Origin: an uncultured Spartobacteria bacterium
GTDB taxonomy: Bacteria > Verrucomicrobiota > Verrucomicrobiia > Chthoniobacterales > Chthoniobacteraceae
DNA length: 64,000 nucleotides
Direction: 5' to 3'
Assembly: GCA_903901425.1 (NCBI GenBank)
Contig: CAIURC010000028.1
Location: 1 to 64,000, forward strand
Shown here in pieces: positions 62,801 to 64,000 of the stretch. Under the pieces are notes generated by a model, which saw only the letters and a program-made list of their open reading frames with translations, did no database searches and was not told where the DNA came from. A program made the translations under genes and the position numbers. Position 1 is the first letter of the stretch. The number at the start of each line of letters is the position of its first letter.

Positions 62801-64000
62801 GTCACCAGCCATCCTTCGCGCGATTACCTCTACCGCGTCGTGCAGAAGTTCAACAACAACGGAGCCGGTGTCCGGGGCGACATGAAGGCCGTCCTCAAGG
62901 CGATCCTGCTCGATTACGAGGCCCGCAGCGCCGAGCTGCTCTCCGTTCCGGCCTACGGAAAGCAACGGGAGCCCGTCCTCCGCGTCGCCCATGCGGCGCG
63001 CGCCTTCCGGCCGGGGGACGTCACCGGCACCTACAGCCAGACCGGAACCAACGCGATCACCATCGCCACCGGGTCCACCAACCCCAAGGTGGTTGCGGGC
63101 AACACCGTTTTCCTCGAGTTCACCGACACCACCGGCGATCCCGCCAAGCCAGCCCCGGCTGCGGGGACCTTCGCCGTGACGAGCGCGACTACCGCGGCGC
63201 CGTACTCCTACACCATCGCCGCCCCGGGCTGGGTCACGGGCACGTACAGCCAAAGCGGCACGACCATCACCCTCACTATCTCCAACCATGGCCTGCCAGG
63301 CGATAACGCCGCACGGGGACAGGTCCTCGCGGACGCCAACCACGGCCGGGCCTTTTTCGACTTCACCAGTGGCGGCCTTGACGGCCTCGCTGGATTTGAC
63401 CGCACGGTCCAGAAGGTCCTCACCTCCAACGCCTACGACACCCCCAGCGGTGTCGGTGCCACCAACGGAACCACGTTCACGCTGGCCGCGCCCGACAGCG
63501 CCATGCGCTCGGGCAACGTCATGATCGCCCGCTTCGCGGGGAGCTACTCCTCCACGGGCCGCAACGGCGTCCTCACCATCGACACCTTTGGCATCAGTTC
63601 CACCGGCTATGGACTGCAGTACGACCATGGGCTCTCGGTGGGCGACTCCGTGTTTCTCAACTTTACCAACTCGCGTGACACCACGTCATTCAACGAGACC
63701 TCTGTTGAGAACGATCTCGTCTACACCGTTCTCAGCGTTCCGGATTCCAACACCTTTACCGTGGCCGCCCGGGACGCCGCAAATGCCGCCATCGGTGCCG
63801 ACAACCAGGTTCAAGTCTTTCCCTTTAAACCCCAGCCCTTGGTGCGCAACGGCACCGTATCCACACGGCAGTCCACGTACGTGCTCGACAATACCGACAC
63901 GGACTTGGACCAGACCCCGCTGAACCCTACCACGGTCTTCAACTTCTTCCTGCCGGACTACAAGTTCGCCGGCGCTTTGGCCTCGCAGGGGATCACCACA
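56870..64000 (+). CDS. Giant secreted DUF1800 protein with PA14, Calx-beta, CHRD and repeat modules (3' end beyond window)
   Basis: Open for 2377 codons without a stop. A signal peptide (LGVACLVSSALSVSAAE) is followed by Ca-binding DxDxDG repeats (DVDTDGDGVSDWVEEQ, about 157), a Calx-beta-like stretch (about 214-278), and PA14-like modules near 325-600, 788-825 and 1373-1411 (YTFYVTADDGAALWINGQ; NYSFWISGNNAAELWISND). An Ig-like stretch (about 1267-1320) and a CHRD domain (about 1501-1635) come next. DUF1800 begins at AARFLAQASFGASIAD (residue 1661) with RQRVAYALSQIHVVSG and NYAREIKQLFSIGLYRLWPDG. Its last part (TTVFNFFLPDYKFAGAL) comes only after an insertion of about 270 residues. DUF1501 usually follows such genes. 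Confidence 0.9.
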   Translation, partial: MSCPLLPRLFRSLPRLGVACLVSSALSVSAAETLQTRNTKVWKLRHGVSDAQMADPAWLAQDADGDGAENGFEMLAGTDPFNPAKAARVSSFQRVGGGVSLLFPTEAGKRYRAESTPDLKLPGSWTLQGAAVTGDGGSKTLVVPSADSGFFRIRIDDVDTDGDGVSDWVEEQLSLDPFLMQTVAGSSDAEYLDSQLALPNLPNVVTIRAVAPFASEDGPVAGRFTITRTQNLFPLSLDLRTTGSTAVPGSDYAGLPGTLFLPARGALSADLFVNPVVPQASVKGGRSVRLTLVPSASGNAPFTLAGPDTATVIINGTTVPSGTGLLGRYYDTASSTQADAANFGQSGTFTLNRVGAAAPYSGSTVVVPFTYTGTPALQVGHQVKLTFTAGSLNSATFNHLNYPVVAVNPGVSFTVAISGATLPTSYSGTCSFSIQSFPHPAFLERVDPTVNFDWNLGTPGGVVILPNNPADNYSALWETYLQPSTAGNYVFQLDADTRARVLLDTGSGLIPVVEHNWTNPGADAVGTFKQSTPIALVVPATPAQRYRMRVEYVETTGDARCRLQWSVNGGTFSNIPQANQFTHTTACSYSFSAGTVTVTPTGGHALNVGDTVALAFSSGVLFTPGANSTYNGNYVVTAVNGATSFTAAVAGFPVSVPGASTAEGSQFIPVPSTAGLAVGMAVTGAGLPANQFITAIGTGFITVTTGTGVTAQSNTTLTAVLPSTGTTTGAGFVLNQPSSTTTGLLNSCYPNVSMAGGPGRVGVDTAVTSANNGIWGSGTPDPARIQPDSFSARWTGQVQPQFSEEYTFYVTADDGAALWINGQPQTLRLLNSQTIGGSTYTYDGGTGDLVVNGSGLVLSPGAFALGETVRLDPSSSALNHAASNSPTYDYDPITGVLTVDYTNLVVGMPGGTRVAGSYAVGETVELDPTSGGLSALAQLPYVIQAVSGNTFSVNVGAINFSPTLAVSSIAAASPCSVTTVQSHGLTTGARIRMAGVTGGTFSTPINGVFTVTVVDSRTFTVASNCTASPVPGTGVLTVPGNINVSDIRNLSVTALQVAGAGTYSYSASTGDAVVDYSALVVPGNTVQSGQKIALDPTSGNLSGLASAFYTVTAATPTTFTVNFGAGAFATGTGNIAIVTPSTAPVPAALSNAFTVNIGPGRYAHNSAGNISLDAVGKPIKDWAAINSERYVRIPMQGGVRCDIQLDSYEASFTAKSILAWSSSSQPKQIIPPERLYPSSLGSELTAKPAHVSPTDVTAITSGSFSHRIALSNGATASVSGNPAWLSFNPATGVLSGTPPAGARGNYQVLLTIQNGTGTSTSLINLHVEENAGSVVRETWAGIAGTTLASIPMGTAPAATSSLTSLEAPTDAGDNYGARIRGYLTAPVTGNYSFWISGNNAAELWISNDNEPVNAFKRAWVTTGTGTVRAWNAEPSRKSPWLALEAGQKYYFEILHKAGIAGDGVDNLAVGWSKPGESTQAPSEVVPGYVLSPYVPPAAGSTPGTLYVASMLSQGGATTNGVGGGTLRVSEDETTAYLKFNHSGLSGPITSEHIHSDPYQGKPSTILFDIDAPSMPGDGLITDPADPNVGAYRWTIAPVGALTKTDVLEILREGKAYINLHTALYPAGEIRGNFTLAQGTRNFIPPPAPRSWTDDSGTNNGAARFLAQASFGASIADITALKALTPSGGDASLGAPASRYDAWIENQFTQPATQHLSEVRARELANVFFTFSETLEFNAWWKASVSGQDQLRQRVAYALSQIHVVSGQGPLEGNALALAHFYDTLAGNAFGNFRDILIGTTLTPAMGRYLDMLGNDKPDPSLGRTANENYAREIKQLFSIGLYRLWPDGTLILSSKDAPIDTYGQREVVGLSQVFTGWSYGYDGPPLTSFSAPANWTRPMREVPARHFTGPKRVLNNEVLPGLLSDQAPDPYGNHNGANFASAAYQALPVQELNAVHDMLFNHPNTGPFICRQLIQRLVTSHPSRDYLYRVVQKFNNNGAGVRGDMKAVLKAILLDYEARSAELLSVPAYGKQREPVLRVAHAARAFRPGDVTGTYSQTGTNAITIATGSTNPKVVAGNTVFLEFTDTTGDPAKPAPAAGTFAVTSATTAAPYSYTIAAPGWVTGTYSQSGTTITLTISNHGLPGDNAARGQVLADANHGRAFFDFTSGGLDGLAGFDRTVQKVLTSNAYDTPSGVGATNGTTFTLAAPDSAMRSGNVMIARFAGSYSSTGRNGVLTIDTFGISSTGYGLQYDHGLSVGDSVFLNFTNSRDTTSFNETSVENDLVYTVLSVPDSNTFTVAARDAANAAIGADNQVQVFPFKPQPLVRNGTVSTRQSTYVLDNTDTDLDQTPLNPTTVFNFFLPDYKFAGALASQGITT

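Overview
This G+C-rich window reads as a chromosomal segment of a free-living Verrucomicrobiota bacterium (inference). The grounds are the mix of families typical of the Planctomycetota-Verrucomicrobiota group (PSD1/DUF1553 cytochrome protein, DUF1501, DUF1800, DUF1080, secreted sulfatase, large PA14/LamG/Ca-binding proteins) next to Gram-negative housekeeping genes (lpxK, ExbB/ExbD, ruvA, uvrC). No phage, plasmid replicon, CRISPR array or rRNA is seen. There is one tRNA (Gly-GCC).

Layout. 1-4.9 kb: a Fur-family regulator translationally coupled to sufC-sufB-sufD (Fe-S cluster assembly) and a small membrane protein. 4.9-10.1 kb: hisD with a secreted partner, a CxxC-cluster protein, Hsp20, a Tat-exported DUF3500-like protein and a LamG-like secreted protein. 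10.2-15.3 kb: a decaying module made of a PSD1 cytochrome gene broken by an in-frame amber codon and a frameshift, a DUF1501 gene left with a TTG start, and a wrecked ECF sigma gene. 15.2-24.2 kb: secreted proteins (DUF1080, a 1458-residue protein with four internal repeats, sulfatase, nitrilase-type hydrolase) and a six-copy 14-bp tandem repeat. 24.3-32.4 kb: uvrC facing an ExbB-ExbD-TPR operon, then a glycosyltransferase-FkbM methyltransferase fusion.

32.4-34.4 kb is an A+T-richer scar with an IS66-like transposase tail, a small lipoprotein and a FitA antitoxin whose VapC/FitB toxin is destroyed. 34.4-38.5 kb is one 1349-residue membrane-TPR-DUF3857-transglutaminase protein. 38.8-49 kb is core metabolism and repair: tRNA-Gly, a GAF protein, trpC, the minus-strand group hypothetical-thrB-lpxK, ruvA, an unknown possible ATP-grasp protein, a cyclase-family hydrolase, a CLC antiporter of the fluoride-type subfamily, and mazG. 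mazG is last in an operon (ECF sigma, small membrane protein, HtrA-like pseudoprotease, mazG). 50.6-52.4 kb has a membrane Zn peptidase and YceH.

52.4-56.8 kb is a complete-looking D-glucarate uptake and dehydration operon, gntR-kdgD-transporter-gudD, with a perfect TTGTC-N-GACAA palindrome before kdgD and a degenerate copy before gntR. Together these would import glucarate and convert it to 2-oxoglutarate semialdehyde; the final dehydrogenase is not in the window. From 56.9 kb to the window end runs one open frame of more than 2377 codons, a giant secreted DUF1800 protein preceded by a 16-C tract.
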